Positions 52,817 through 63,754 of a DNA stretch of 64,000 nt are shown here, piece by piece. The position numbers and the translations under genes were made by a program. The notes beneath the pieces were generated by a model. That model did no database searches, had not been told where the DNA came from, and saw nothing but the letters and a program-made list of their open reading frames with translations. Position 1 is the stretch's first letter. Each line of letters opens with the position of its first letter. Source of the stretch: Mikania micrantha (taxonomy: Eukaryota; Streptophyta; Magnoliopsida; Asterales; Asteraceae); assembly GCA_009363875.1 (NCBI GenBank), contig CM018683.1:62559207-62623206 (forward strand), given 5' to 3'.

Positions 52817-55800
52817 CTAAGGCCGGGAAGCGACCTGTAGCTTGGACCTCAATAAAGTAAAGCGTTCTGTAGACAACGGTTTTGTAAACACATCCGCTAT
52901 CTGATCATGAGTGGAAATGAACTAAACTTGAAGCTTCCTTTGAGCAACTTTTTCACGAACAAAATGAAAGTCAACTTCAACGTGTTTAGTGCGTGCGTGA
53001 AAAACTGGATTAGCAGACAAGTAGGTAGCACCTAGATTATCGCACCATAATGTCGGAACAGATGTCATGGAAACATGAAGTTCACGCAACAATGTTTGAA
53101 GCCATGTCACTTCTGCAACTGTGTCAGCCAGTGCTTTATACTCAGACTCAGTTGATGACCTCGAGACAATCTTTTGTTTTCGAGCTGACCACGAGACTAG
53201 ATTTGACCCAAGATAGATGGCATATCCCCCGGTGGATCGACGGTCATCTGGGCAACCAGCCCAATCAACATCAGAGTAAGCGTTAACAGCATCGGTATAA
53301 GCATGTAGATGAGACGCAGATTTGTGGCTCAGTAATAAACCATGGTCCGAGGTGCCATGTAGGTACCGTAGAATACGTTTAACAGAAGACCATTGATTGT
53401 CAGTAGGAGAGTGCATAAACTGACATACCTTGTTAACAGCAAACGTAATGTCAGGTCGCGATAAGGTGACATACTGAAGAGCCCCAATGGTTTGTCTATA
53501 TTTAACAGGATTATCAAAAGGAGCACTGTCACCAAGGTGAAGGTTAGCAGAAGTAGACATCGGCGATGATACGGGTTTGGCCGAGGAGAGGCCAACACGT
53601 GCAAGAAGTGTGTGTATATACTTCTTTTGAGACAAAATCATATCAAATCCCTGTTTGACCACCTCAATACCAAGAAAATAGGAGAGAGGCCCCATATCCT
53701 GTAGAGCAAACATAGTGCTGAGTTGTTGAACCACGTTGTTAATGGCAGCAGAATTGTTTCCGGTCAAAATAATGTCGTCAACATAAATCAACATGTAAAG
53801 AAGAGTACCCTGTGACGAGTAAATGAACAATGAGGGATCTGTTTTGGATCCTTTAAAGCCGAGAGTGTGTAAGGCCGTGCTGAGGCGATGGAACCAAGCC
53901 CGAGGTGCCTGCTTTAAACCATAAAGTGACTTATGTAGACGACAGACATAATCTGATCCCACTGGATCAGTAAACCCAGGAGGTTGAGACATATAAACTG
54001 TCTCATGAAGGTCTCCATGAAGAAACGCATTCTAAACATCCAGTTGACGGAGAGGCCATTGCTGTGTGATAGCTAGGGATAACACAACCCGAATAGTGGT
54101 AGCTTTAACTACCGGACTGAATGTTTCAGTATAGTCAACCCCAGCTTGTTGATGAAACCCCTTTGCAACTAAACGCGCTTTGTAACGAGTAATGGCCCCT
54201 GTTGGATCGGTTTTAATCCGATAAACCCACTTACAATCAACAACATTAATGCAAGGAGTGCGAGGAACTAGAGACCATGTGCCATTTCTTAAAAGAGCTG
54301 AGTACTCTTCAGCCATAGCATGTTGCCAGTGAGGATCTTTGTTGGCAACGGTAAAAGATGTCGGTTCAAGTTGTGAAGGAGTACACGAAGTGTGGAAGGA
54401 GCGAGGTGAGTAGCGTGTCGTTTTTGTGGGATTGGGTCGCAAGTTTGAAGGACGGGGTCGATTGGAGTTGGTGTTGGATGGCAACTGAGAATCGGTGGGT
54501 GTGGTAGGTTGTTTGGCCAAAGGAACTGTAGAGGGAGTTGGATTAGTAGGTAATGTGGAGGTAGATGGGATGGGTTCGGTTGGAGAGGCGGAGGTGGGAT
54601 ATTGGGATGGAGTTTGTGAGAGAGGAGGGCTGGGAGGTGACGATTGAGAGGTGTGAGAGAACGGAAGAGAAAGCTCGTTAAAACGGACATGCCGAGCGAT
54701 GTAAAGACGCTCAGAGATCGGATCGAAGCACCGATACCCATGATGAGAGGTGCTATAACCAAGAAAGACGCATGGAATGGAGCGAAACTCCATCTTGTGT
54801 TTGTTGTAAGGTCGAATGTGAGGATAGCATTGGCAGCCAAAGATTTTAAGAAAGGAAAAATATGGTTTGCGATTAAAGAGATATTCAAATGGAGACTTCC
54901 CGGTAGTATTCCGAGAAGGCATGCGGTTGATTAGGTAGGTGGCGGTGTCAAATGCGAAATGCCAGAATCGAGAAGGAACGTGAGAGTGTGCGAGGAGGGT
55001 AAGACCTGTTTCAACAACGTGTCGGTGATGTCGTTCAACAATACCATTCTGCTCAATTGTGTGTGGGCAGGATAAACGGTGAATAATGCCATTAGCGGTA
55101 AAAAAGGGAGATAGTGTGCGAAATTCACCTCCCCAGTCAGTTTGGACTGATTTAAGTTTGGTATTAAATTGTCGTTCTGCCATTATGATGAATTGTTTAA
55201 AGATAGCACACACATCAGATTTTTGTTTTAAAGGAAAGAACCACATATATTGTGTAAAATGATCAACACATAATAGAAAGTAATTATGCCCATCAAAAGA
55301 GGAAACGGGTGCAGGACCCCACACATCACAAAAAACAAGGTCTAAAACACACGTACTTTGATAAACAGAAGAAAGTAAATGAAGTTTAGATGATTTCCCA
55401 ATGGAACAAGAGTTACAATGAGAAAAAGAGTCATTATGCAACACTGGTAAATGATATTTAGCTAACATAGACTGAAACAATTGTAAATGCGGGTGACCCA
55501 AGCGATGATGCCAAATTGTGGAGGATGCACGAACAGTTGAAAAAGCTACTTTATTGACTGGAACTTTATTGAGCAAATGGAAGGAGTAAAGGCCGCCGTT
55601 ACTTGGTCCCGTGAGGAGGATTGTGCGGGTAACCTTGTCCTTCACAACAAAAAAAGTAGCATGAAACTCAAAGAAAACATTATTATCAAGACAGAATTGT
55701 TGGACAGATAAAAGTTTGGTTTTGATATCAGGAACATGTAAAATATTTTTGAGAGAAAAGGATTTAGAAGGTGAGTAAAGGTTAGTTGAACCAATATGAA

Positions 55801-57022
55801 GAATGGGAAGGGAGTTACCATTACCAACATGCAGGTTGTCCTCACCATAATATGGCTCAAAAGTCTCAAATCCTGTAAGATCTGGAGCAACATGATTGCT
55901 AGAACCGGTGTCTGGAATCCAAGTCGAGCCCGAAGCGTGTGATCTGAAATCTGCATAATTAGCCGTGGGAGTCTGTCTGTGTCCACGAACAGTTGAGGGT
56001 TCCCTATTTGGACACTGGGATGGAACATGTCCTATTCCACACCTATTACAGGAGCCGTAAACAATGTTTTGATTAGTGGCCCAAGAAAATTGACTACGAT
56101 TGCCACCAGACATTGGACTGCGATAGGAGTTTGTATTACCACGACCTCCACGAGATGCACCGCGACCACGACCACGGTTATTGTAGCCACGGTTTGTATA
56201 CATGGCTTGTGGAGCAGTTCCGGTTGTGAGAGATTGTACCTGAGCACTTAGGTGAGTAACCATCTGTTGTAGTGATGCAAGAGGATCTGTGGGGGCAGCC
56301 GGTTGGTTGAGGTTGGCAGTAGATGGTTGAGAAGGGGCTGTAACAGCCGTGAATGCCTGCGTGGGTGGTACTTCAGGAATAGTCTGCTGAATCATAAAGT
56401 CGTGGTCAGAAAGCAGTGCATGAATCTCCAAGAATGATGTGGGGAATTGCCTGGTTAGAAGAGTAGTCTTCAAATCATTGTATTCAGGGCGCAAACCTTT
56501 AATAACCAGCATCACAAAGTCCTTATCTTTCAAGGGTTCGCCAATATTGGCCAAAGCATCATAGTATGACTGAGCACGAATAAGATAGGCAGCAGGCAAC
56601 TCACCATTCTGCATCTTAATGCCGAAAAGTTGTGACTTGAGGGTGTATTCTCGGGAAGAAGTTTGTGGTGCATATGCACATTCTAGTGACAACCAAAGAT
56701 CCCGAGATGTGTCTCCCTGGACATGTGTAAACGACGCTTCAGATATAGTAGCGGTTAGAACCGTACGAACGTGTGCATCGTTTGTGATCCAGATGTTGTA
56801 ATTAGGGTTGGGGTCAGCCTCTTCTTTGTCAGACGTAGTCGGTAATGTCTTTGAAGGACACAGAATGGTACCATCAATGTAGCCAAACAGATTGTTTGTA
56901 ATCAGAAAAGGTTTGATCATGGCTTTCCAGAAGCCATAGTTCGTCGGAGAGAGGGTAAAACCGAATTTGTGGGAGTAGTGGGAGGTCTTGACAGCAGATG
57001 AAAACGATGCAAGGAGGGCCAT
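52817..57022 (-). pseudogene. Copia gag-pol polyprotein with two premature TAG codons
   Basis: From the ATG at 57022 a single frame of 1402 codons covers gag (UBN2 type, residues about 30-220), a CCHC knuckle CNRCGIGHVPSQC near 322, protease WIPDTGSSNHV near 365, pre-integrase IWHHRLGH near 500, integrase (DVWGP, TDWGGEF, IEQNGIVERHH) near 565-665, RT with YVDDIIL near 1077 and RNase H with AYSDVDWAGCPDDRRSTGGY near 1247. TAG codons fall at 54034-54032, just after the RT block RQLDV, and at 52924-52922 near the RNase H end. The frame is otherwise open to TAG at 52819-52817. It is a young copy that cannot make a full polyprotein. Confidence 0.9.
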
Positions 57023-57130
57023 GAGGATCAGTAGTCGACAAGAAGATAGTCGACAGGGATGGCAGATTCGAAAAAAAAAAGGAAGAAGATGATGATCGAT
57101 GACGGTGATTTTTGAATAGGGTTTACCTTG

Positions 57131-57142
57131 GCTGTGATACCA
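57131..57142 (-). promoter_or_regulatory. Primer-binding site of the TA-ended Copia element
   Basis: The minus strand reads TGGTATCACAGC directly at the LTR edge. It resembles the initiator tRNA-Met site TGGTATCAGAGC, with G to C at one position. Confidence 0.75.
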
Positions 57143-57275
57143 TAATAATCGTATTGTATTGTTGTAATTATGATTTGTATTGAATAAGATAACGATACAT
57201 GAGGGATATATACATAACATCTATTTACATAAATAGTCCTCTAATATATATATAAATACGTAGTCTAATATGACA

Positions 57276-57720
57276 TAATGGACGCCTTATCTTCCAAATA
57301 AACTATAGCATATCTAACCTTCAAATGTTCTAGTGTAGAATCAATTGCAAAGAAGTGTTCAACTCTACACAACCATCCTTTAACGTTCTTTCGAGCAAAC
57401 TTAGGAAAATCCATCTTTATGAAACGATTATGATTTGTTATTAAGAAAGGTACTACCTCCCGATTCTAATAAATGATTACTTGTTAAAGTATTGTCATTT
57501 TGCCATTATTCATCGATTGCAGGCTACTGATGAATTTCATTCATCTGTAGCTTCAATTGCAACTTTAATGTTGCCATACTATCCGCATTATTCAATGTCA
57601 CCGATCTGATCCTTTCTAATTCCGCCAAATGTTTTCCTGCTGCAGATTCCAATCAAATCAACGACCGGTTGGAATACCAAAATTAGAAGCTACCGAGGAA
57701 CGGTTAGCTCTAATACCAAT
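57276..57720 (-). pseudogene. Gypsy gag N-terminal region
   Basis: Minus-strand fragments such as MDFPKFARKNVKGWLCRVEHF and LKVRYAIVYLEDKA match the start of Gypsy gag (consensus LDFPxFxGxDPxxWLxRxExYF). The frame is broken several times. The primer site GGTATTAGAGC precedes it at 57719-57709. Confidence 0.75.
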
Positions 57721-57721
57721 T

Positions 57722-57925
57722 TGTTAGCTATAAATTGAAAACAGGAATCAAAGGAAGAAAGGAAGTTTCATTTCATAGCTAACTTCCAAAGAATTACAAG
57801 TTGACTAGTTATACTCAACTAATTAACAGTCAAGCTAACTAATTAAGGAATTGTTACACAATTAACATTTCTAATCCTCTATTTATTACATCTTTAACCC
57901 TATGCTTATGCAATTACAACTAATA
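57722..57925 (-). repeat. 5' LTR of the old Gypsy element
   Basis: It is 204 bp. The minus strand ends TAGCTAACA, followed by AATTGGTATTAGAGC, the primer site. The outer end reads TATTAG instead of TGTTAG. Confidence 0.85.
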
Positions 57926-57974
57926 CATACATTTTATCCTAGCCACAAATGGGAAACATCATGACACATGATAA

Positions 57975-58195
57975 AAACCGATCTTATTATTAAAACCCTT
58001 AAACCCTATGTGAGTTGTCCATTCGGAATCTTGAAAATAAACATGTGGTTCGCATTAACCCACATTAAAAACGATTTGTTTATTCAAACCCCAATTTTTT
58101 ATACAAATTTATTGTGAACCGCATTTTTATTTACAAGATTCCGAATGGACGACCCACATATAGTTTAAGGGTTTTATCACTAAGATCAAGTTTTA
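57975..58195. repeat. Palindromic element, arms about 75 bp
   Basis: The left arm (57978-58058) and right arm (58112-58195) are complementary around TTGTCCATTCGGAATCTTG / CAAGATTCCGAATGGACGA and AAAACCCTTAAAC / TTTAAGGGTTTT. No TSD was fixed. Confidence 0.7.
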
Positions 58196-58396
58196 ACAAG
58201 ATGCTAACCCCATGCATGTATGCATGCATGCATGTGATTCTCGCCTCCCCTACCATTCTGTCCTTCCAGGAGGAGATGGATGAATGGAAAGCAAGTAAAC
58301 AGGAAAGCTAGACTAAGGTCCTTAACCAGGGGTTGGAAGCCCTATTTTTTTTTGTGTGTGTGTGTGTGGGGTGGGGGGGGGGGGAAGGATAAAAAT

Positions 58397-58695
58397 ATAG
58401 CCCAATAAATGCGCACTAACCCACATAACTTTGGCAAATGAAGCCAAATCTTGGATTTTTTTTAAACATCATTGTAACACATTTTGAACACCATGTTCTT
58501 TTATGAGTTTGTGCTAATTCTTTTTCGTTGATGTTTAAACTACAGTGATGTAGGATCTCAAACGAAAAAGAATTAGCACAAACTCATAAAAGAACATGGT
58601 GTTCAAAATGTGTTACAATGATGTTTAAAAAAAATCCAAGATTTGGCTTCATGTTGCCAAAGTTATTTAGGTTAGCGCGCATTTAGTGGGTTATG
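58397..58695. repeat. Near-perfect hairpin element, arms about 133 bp
   Basis: The arms 58397-58529 and 58561-58695 are complementary with few mismatches, separated by a 31-base loop. Shared blocks include TTCTTTTATGAGTTTGTGCT and CATTTTGAACACCATG. The ends abut a (GT)n(G)n run at 58355-58384 and a (TA)n tract at 58712-58740. It is non-coding. Confidence 0.88.
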
Positions 58696-58739
58696 TAAAA
58701 TTTAATGCCCTATATATGTATATATATATATATATGTAT

Positions 58740-59215
58740 GTATCTAGAGAAGGGATATTCTTAAAAGGCTAAAAACTCTAAAAAGCCTAAAAAGGATTCT
58801 TAAATCGTTCATAATAGGCTCATACAAGTTCCAATTTAACTCGTTCAAGTTGCGCTAGAACCGTATTATCGAACCCAATCTAACCCCCATCCTCACCCCC
58901 ACCCCAAAAGCCTAAACCCCCCACCCACCCCCCAAAACCTAAATCCCTAGCCCCATCCCCAAAAACCTAACCCCCATCCCCCCCCCCAACAAAAACCTAA
59001 CCCACTCCCCCACCGCCCCCAAAAGCCTAAATCCTAAAACTATACCCTAAAAGCTAAACCCTAAGGATAAAACTAAACCCTAAAATCTAAGAACGTCGAG
59101 TTTGACGAGACGGTTCTAACGCCGCCGGAATGGGTCAAATCGGAGTTCGTATGAGCGTTTTAAAATCCTTTTTACATTTTTTAGAGTTTTTGTCCTTTTT
59201 AACCAAACCCAACAC
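58740..59215. repeat. Fold-back element with a C-rich, telomere-like core
   Basis: Imperfect inverted ends (CTAAAAACTCTAAAAAGCCT and the complement of TTTTTTAGAGTTTTTGTCC) lie between (TA)n tracts. The core 58873-59091 is a C-rich strand of AACCCCC, CCTAAACCCC, ACCTAACCCC and CCCTAAA units. The family is unknown. Confidence 0.65.
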
Positions 59216-59247
<32 letters not shown>

Positions 59248-59249
59248 GG

Positions 59250-59605
59250 GGATTAAAGTAATTTTAACCTTTTATATTGCGTCAACCCGTATAACTCTGC
59301 CAAGAATAAGCAAAATCTTGGATTATTTTTGAAGATCATTGTAGCACGTTTAGAACACTTTTTTCTTTTATGAGTTTGTATAAATTCATCACCATCGAAA
59401 CAATAACATCGTTGTAAGTTTTGGATGTAAAACAGTTACAGTGTTGTAATAAAAAAACTTACAACATTGTTATCGCTTAAACGGTGATGAATATACACAA
59501 ACTCGTAAAAGAAGAAAGTGTTCTAAATGTGTTATAATGATGTTCAAAAAAACCCAAGATTTGGCTTGATCTTGACGGAGGTATATGGGTTAACGCAATA
59601 AGAGT
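59250..59605. repeat. Hairpin element related to 58397-58695
   Basis: The arms meet near 59430. Shared blocks with the 58.4-kb hairpin are TTTTATGAGTTTGT, AATCTTGGAT and GTGTTATAATGATGTT. The outer ends are TTGCGTCAACCC and GGGTTAACGCAA. A 60-bp block (TTATAAAAATGAACGTTAAC and following) is then directly duplicated at 59611 and 59673. Confidence 0.75.
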
Positions 59606-59713
59606 GGGTTATAAAAATGAACGTTAACTTACCCTGATTCTTTTATAACATAAATACAAAAGATAAAAGATTTAGTTTATAAAAATGAACGTTAACTTAC
59701 CCTGATTCTTTTA

Positions 59714-59997
59714 CGCCCCGTTAGCGGTGCGCACATATAATGTATATATGTGTCGACAGCTCTTGAGGGGCAAAAGTAAAATTGCACTAATTTTAACGTT
59801 ATTTTACTTATTCAGTGAAAATAACGTTAAAATCGTTTCGGACGGTTGATCAAGCATCATGAGCCGAGGGTCTCACTGGAAGCAGCCTCTCTACCCTTAC
59901 GGGGTAGGGGTAAGGCTGCCTACATCTCACTCTCCTCAGACCCTGCATTAGCATGCTAATGGCGGGATATACTGAGTACGCTGATTGATTGATTGAT
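59714..59997 (+). mobile_element. Au-like SINE with non-tRNA head, copy 3
   Basis: It begins CGCCCCGTTAGCGG, then GGGGCAAAAGTAAAATTGC and AAAATAACGTTAAAAT. The Au body (CTGGAAGCAGCCTCTC, GGGGTAGGGGTAAGGCTG, GGCGGGATATACTGAG) follows, with a TTGATTGATTGAT tail. The TSD is not clear. Confidence 0.7.
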
Positions 59998-60272
59998 ATA
60001 TTGATTGTTTGCCCATGCACTCAAGTCATGCTCCTAACTATTCAACTCCTTGAATTCTTTTTGTGTCCATTAATCTAGTTTTCATATACATTAAAGTATA
60101 TCAGTGGCCATGTGGCAGGAAGTAAGTAGGTACAAGCTTGACATGCATTTATGAAAACATATAGATGATGATGAACCCAAAACATAACAAAAACATTGTC
60201 TTAAAATCTAAAAGGTTGATCTAATCAGACTCAAATTAAACCCCTTGTGTTCTTTTACACAATAGATAAAGT

Positions 60273-63200
60273 CTAACTCAAAAGACTTTGACCTGCAAGA
60301 AAATTATAGACTTGCTTTAGATTACCTCTTGATGGCCGCGCATTTACAATGTATTTGCATACAAATACTAGTCGTTGACGCATATCTAGCTTTGTTATCC
60401 GTGCCTCCTTGAAGAATTTCCCATCGTCGTATGCACCTGTTAAGAATAGTAACCTTCATTCACCATCGACATTATATAATTCTTGTGATTTTTAAAACTT
60501 CAAAATTGGATGGTCGGATAAGGATTAAGTGGGTGTTTCTCGAGCTATCAAGAAGTACATTAGCAGTTTTTAGAAGTGACTTTTAATAAATTACGAATAA
60601 AATAATTTCTTGATATAGAAGAAAAAGGCCATAAGTACATAAGTTTTATCAAGAATCCCAAATATCCCCATAACGGATGAAAATTTTTGGTTGGAAAAAT
60701 ATTTTAAGAATTTTTATTTACAAGTGGAGAAAGACAATCCTAAATAACTTTTGTGAATCATTTTCTGTCCCAATATATACTTAGTTTACAAATTTAGTGA
60801 AAAAAAAAGGTCAAGGGATTTATATGTGAAATTGTGAATTCAACAGAAGTCCTCATGTTTTTTAAACAATTGCTCTTACTTTCATGATAATAAAAGTAGT
60901 AAAATCACAGAAATTTAATATGGTCACAATCAGCATAAATTTCTTAAACCTTGATGACTGACAAAAATTATATTAAATATTTTTTGCAGGATGGAGGGAG
61001 AGAGGGGGGTTAGGATTAAGTATACATACCTTCAACATTAAATAAAGAAATCAATATTGCCAAGCAAATGCAAACACTGATGTCCTCTCCTATAAAATTA
61101 GAGAAAGAATAACATTATTTAGCTGGTGGAAGACATGCGCAAGAATCAAGGTGTCAAAATTTGAGCCATAATTATACTCAACCGCATTAAAAAACGATGT
61201 TTTTTGCAAAAAAAAAAAAACACCATGTACTTTCATTTTTGTCCTGTTTTAGTTATTGTACAATTGAGTTGCTAAAAATTGTTTATTTGTTGTTTGGGTC
61301 ATCATAGGGCATTTTATGATGACCCAAATAAGAAAAAAAAAACTTTTAAAGCAAGTCCACATAATGGTCGTACAAAGAGGGTGCTTCAGAAGAGACCCCT
61401 TACTCAGATATGCCACAATGAATTTATCTATTTTTATGATTGTTTATTTTTTACACAAACAAAAATATAGCAAACATTGTAACACACGTATCAAATAGAA
61501 TACATATCAAAATCATATAAAGTATACATTACATTTAAACTAAGATATACTTACTTCTAAGGTCATACTTACAGCTATAAAACTCTAACCTTTAACTTAA
61601 AAAACTAAAAAAAAAATCTCCAAAAATTCTAAAAATCTCCAGCCTTTATCTACTTCTCCAAAAGCTCCAATCACTGATCTTGACCTAAATCATAACCGTA
61701 AATAGGGTAAAAAGCCATCTTTCAATCAATTAAAGGCATAAAGAAGATTCAACTAAAACAGGACAAAATTAGAAGCACATTGATACTTCAAATTTTAAAA
61801 AATCAATAAGAGGAGGTTATTTGAAAAAAATAAATCCATGAAGAATGCATTGAGGTGAAGCTTACCACTGTTGCAGCAGACTGCAAGCCTCTTTCCCTTT
61901 TTCAGATGCAATTCCGCAAAATTCAACGCAGAAGGAAGATTTCTTTGAAGAGAAAATCTATCAAATTTTGAGTCCTGTAAAGGTAAAAGAGGTCATGGAA
62001 TCATCTAGCAAGATAAGTAAAAAAAGTGAGAATATAATAGAAATAAGTGATGTGATGCATAGTAACATGGCACACCGTAACAAGCAGGTGCAAATAAGCT
62101 TCAGAATCCTCAAGTGTACAAAGAATCTGATTTTTGTCACAGTTCAATATGCTATCAACATTTGATGACTTAAAATCTGCACAAAATGGGTCATGATTGC
62201 CACTTCTAATCTCAACATCATCTATATTTTCAATTGGTAGCTTACCTAAGATTATCAATTTATCATGCAAAACATATTTATATTTTCTAAATATCTAGCA
62301 TATAGAAAATACTTACTGTATTTGGTTGAACAAACTGCAAGGTTGGTCAAACCCAACCAATATACTCCATGCTCACTGTCTAATAAATTCCCACTAATTC
62401 CATTCGCCCCAATAATGTCTAATGGTTGGTCTTGAGACTGATTTGACCAGGTGCTTTCTAACTTTTTAGGTTTAACAGAAACCTGAGGAGCATTTGTCCT
62501 CGTTGGGAACGAAACACTCTACTTTTTCTACGATATTAGCTACTGTTTGGTTACATACATCAGGCCCGGAACTAATTATATCATAAACATTATTCCAAAA
62601 TAAAATAGGCGTTAAACCTTGTGCCCAACTTTCTTCATTGTCCCCTGCTCCTGCTATGTAATTCCAACTAAACTCAGAGCTCGTTTTTTGTCGATATATA
62701 TCACTTGAAGCAGATGCAGAAATAAGGATTATGGGTGTAAAATCCCAGTCAATATAATCAGGAACTTCATTTAACCATATGACAGTTTTTTGTGAAATCC
62801 AAAGAGGGCGCAAAGGTTTCATTAATAAAGATGAAATTGAAGCAATATCAACTCCACTTGTTTCCAAAACTTTGACCCATTCATTTAATTTAGAATCTAT
62901 CCTTATTTTCTCTGTATCGGGCACCCAGAGAGGAAGATGTAGAGATGGATCCTATTCAAGGGATCCTTGTACAGTAGTACAACAATTTTGGGCAGAAGAA
63001 GTACCCTAAAATCATGCAAACACCACAATGATATAAATTTTATGCATGAAAGAAGTTAACCCAACTCATACAAGATTGGCTTAATTAGAAAGGTATTAGA
63101 TTAGTTTATAGATGCATCACTAACTATTATCTAAAAATAAACAATCATTTTGTGCATTTCAAAAGATGCACCATACGTGATATTTGATGATCATGGTCGA

Positions 63201-63754
63201 AATAAAGAAACAATTACTTACTCCCTCCTTTGACTTATTGATCCCGTTCATTTTGTTTCTATAATTCAAAATTGCACGATTCAGCACGCAAGTCCAAATC
63301 GGTATAGTTTTTGACATACTGTCTGGGAACCTCTTCCCTTTCCGAGTTGAATCAACGATCATACACCATCCCCTCTGTCCTAACCAAAACAAAAGCAACC
63401 AAATGTTATTATCTATCTAAATCAAACTCGCTACCAATACATGGAAGAGATGATTTTAGGAAAATAACCTGCGAGAGTCGCTACATGGAGATTGAGGCGA
63501 GATGTGTTAAACGACAAGTTATTCGTATGGCCATCTGTCGATTTGAAGTAGCAACTCGAATGAAATTTCTTCGCGTACCATAGACCGCAACGCAGGTTAG
63601 CTACAAGTGGCAATTTCGGCCATAGCTGAGCTATCTTAGAAACGAAGGTTGAGTCCTCGTGAATCGAACTCAGAGAATCGAACAAAGAGCTTTGTTTTCT
63701 CTTAATAGATCTCGAAGCTCTGTATATGCTCATTGACGCAGTATCGTCCGCCAT
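60273..63754 (-). CDS. RIT1: tRNA A64-2'-O-ribosylphosphate transferase-like, frame broken in exon 3
   Basis: RIT1 enzymes add 2'-O-ribosyl phosphate to A64 of initiator tRNA-Met and so keep it out of elongation. Exons on the minus strand: 63754-63469, 63379-63222, 63005-62317, 62176-62076, 61974-61866, 61089-61030 and 60436-60273, with GT-AG junctions. Family blocks include LANLRCGLWYAKKFHSSCYF continuing to KSTDGHTNN, IVDSTRKGKRFPDSMSKTIP, SLHLPLWVPDTEK, PLRPLWISQKTVIWLNEVPD, EFSWNYIAGAGDNEESWAQG, VYWLGLTNLAV, KGKRLAVCC and NARPSRGNLKQV. Exon 3 has a TAG at 62954-62952, and single bases appear to be missing near 62520 and 62489. Exon 3 is 689 nt, but its flanking phases require two more. 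All exons are otherwise preserved, so this is either a recent pseudogene or sequence with homopolymer errors. A splice acceptor made by the TAG itself could skip that codon. Confidence 0.85.

Larger units (their letters stand above)
52676..57270 (-). mobile_element. Copia element with TA...TA LTR ends, 4,595 bp
   Basis: Short LTRs of 129 bp (52676-52804) and 128 bp (57143-57270) are identical apart from one base deleted. On the minus strand they start TATTAGACTACG and end GATTATTA, so the usual TG...CA ends are absent. Flanks are TGTCA (52671-52675) and TGACA (57271-57275), a TSD with one mismatch. The primer site TGGTATCACAGC abuts the LTR at 57142-57131. The polypurine tract is GAGGGGGAA at 52805-52813. 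One long frame is broken by two TAG codons. Confidence 0.9.
38058..57925 (-). mobile_element. Old Ty3/Gypsy element, minus strand, host of the nested insertions
   Basis: A perfect 5-bp TSD CATAC flanks it (38053-38057 and 57926-57930). The LTRs are 204 bp each (38058-38261 and 57722-57925) and differ at roughly a tenth of positions, so the element is old. Reading the minus strand the order is 5' LTR, primer site, gag, protease, RT, RNase H, integrase, polypurine tract GGCGGGAAG and 3' LTR. All coding parts are decayed. At least nine later insertions expand about 5 kb to 19.9 kb. The outer LTR start is TATTAG rather than TGTTAG, a single change. Confidence 0.85.

Noticed and set aside
61279..61498. 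Two overlapping 60-codon ORFs in the RIT1 region
   Set aside because: They are on the opposite strand within an intron, rich in Lys from A runs, with no domain.
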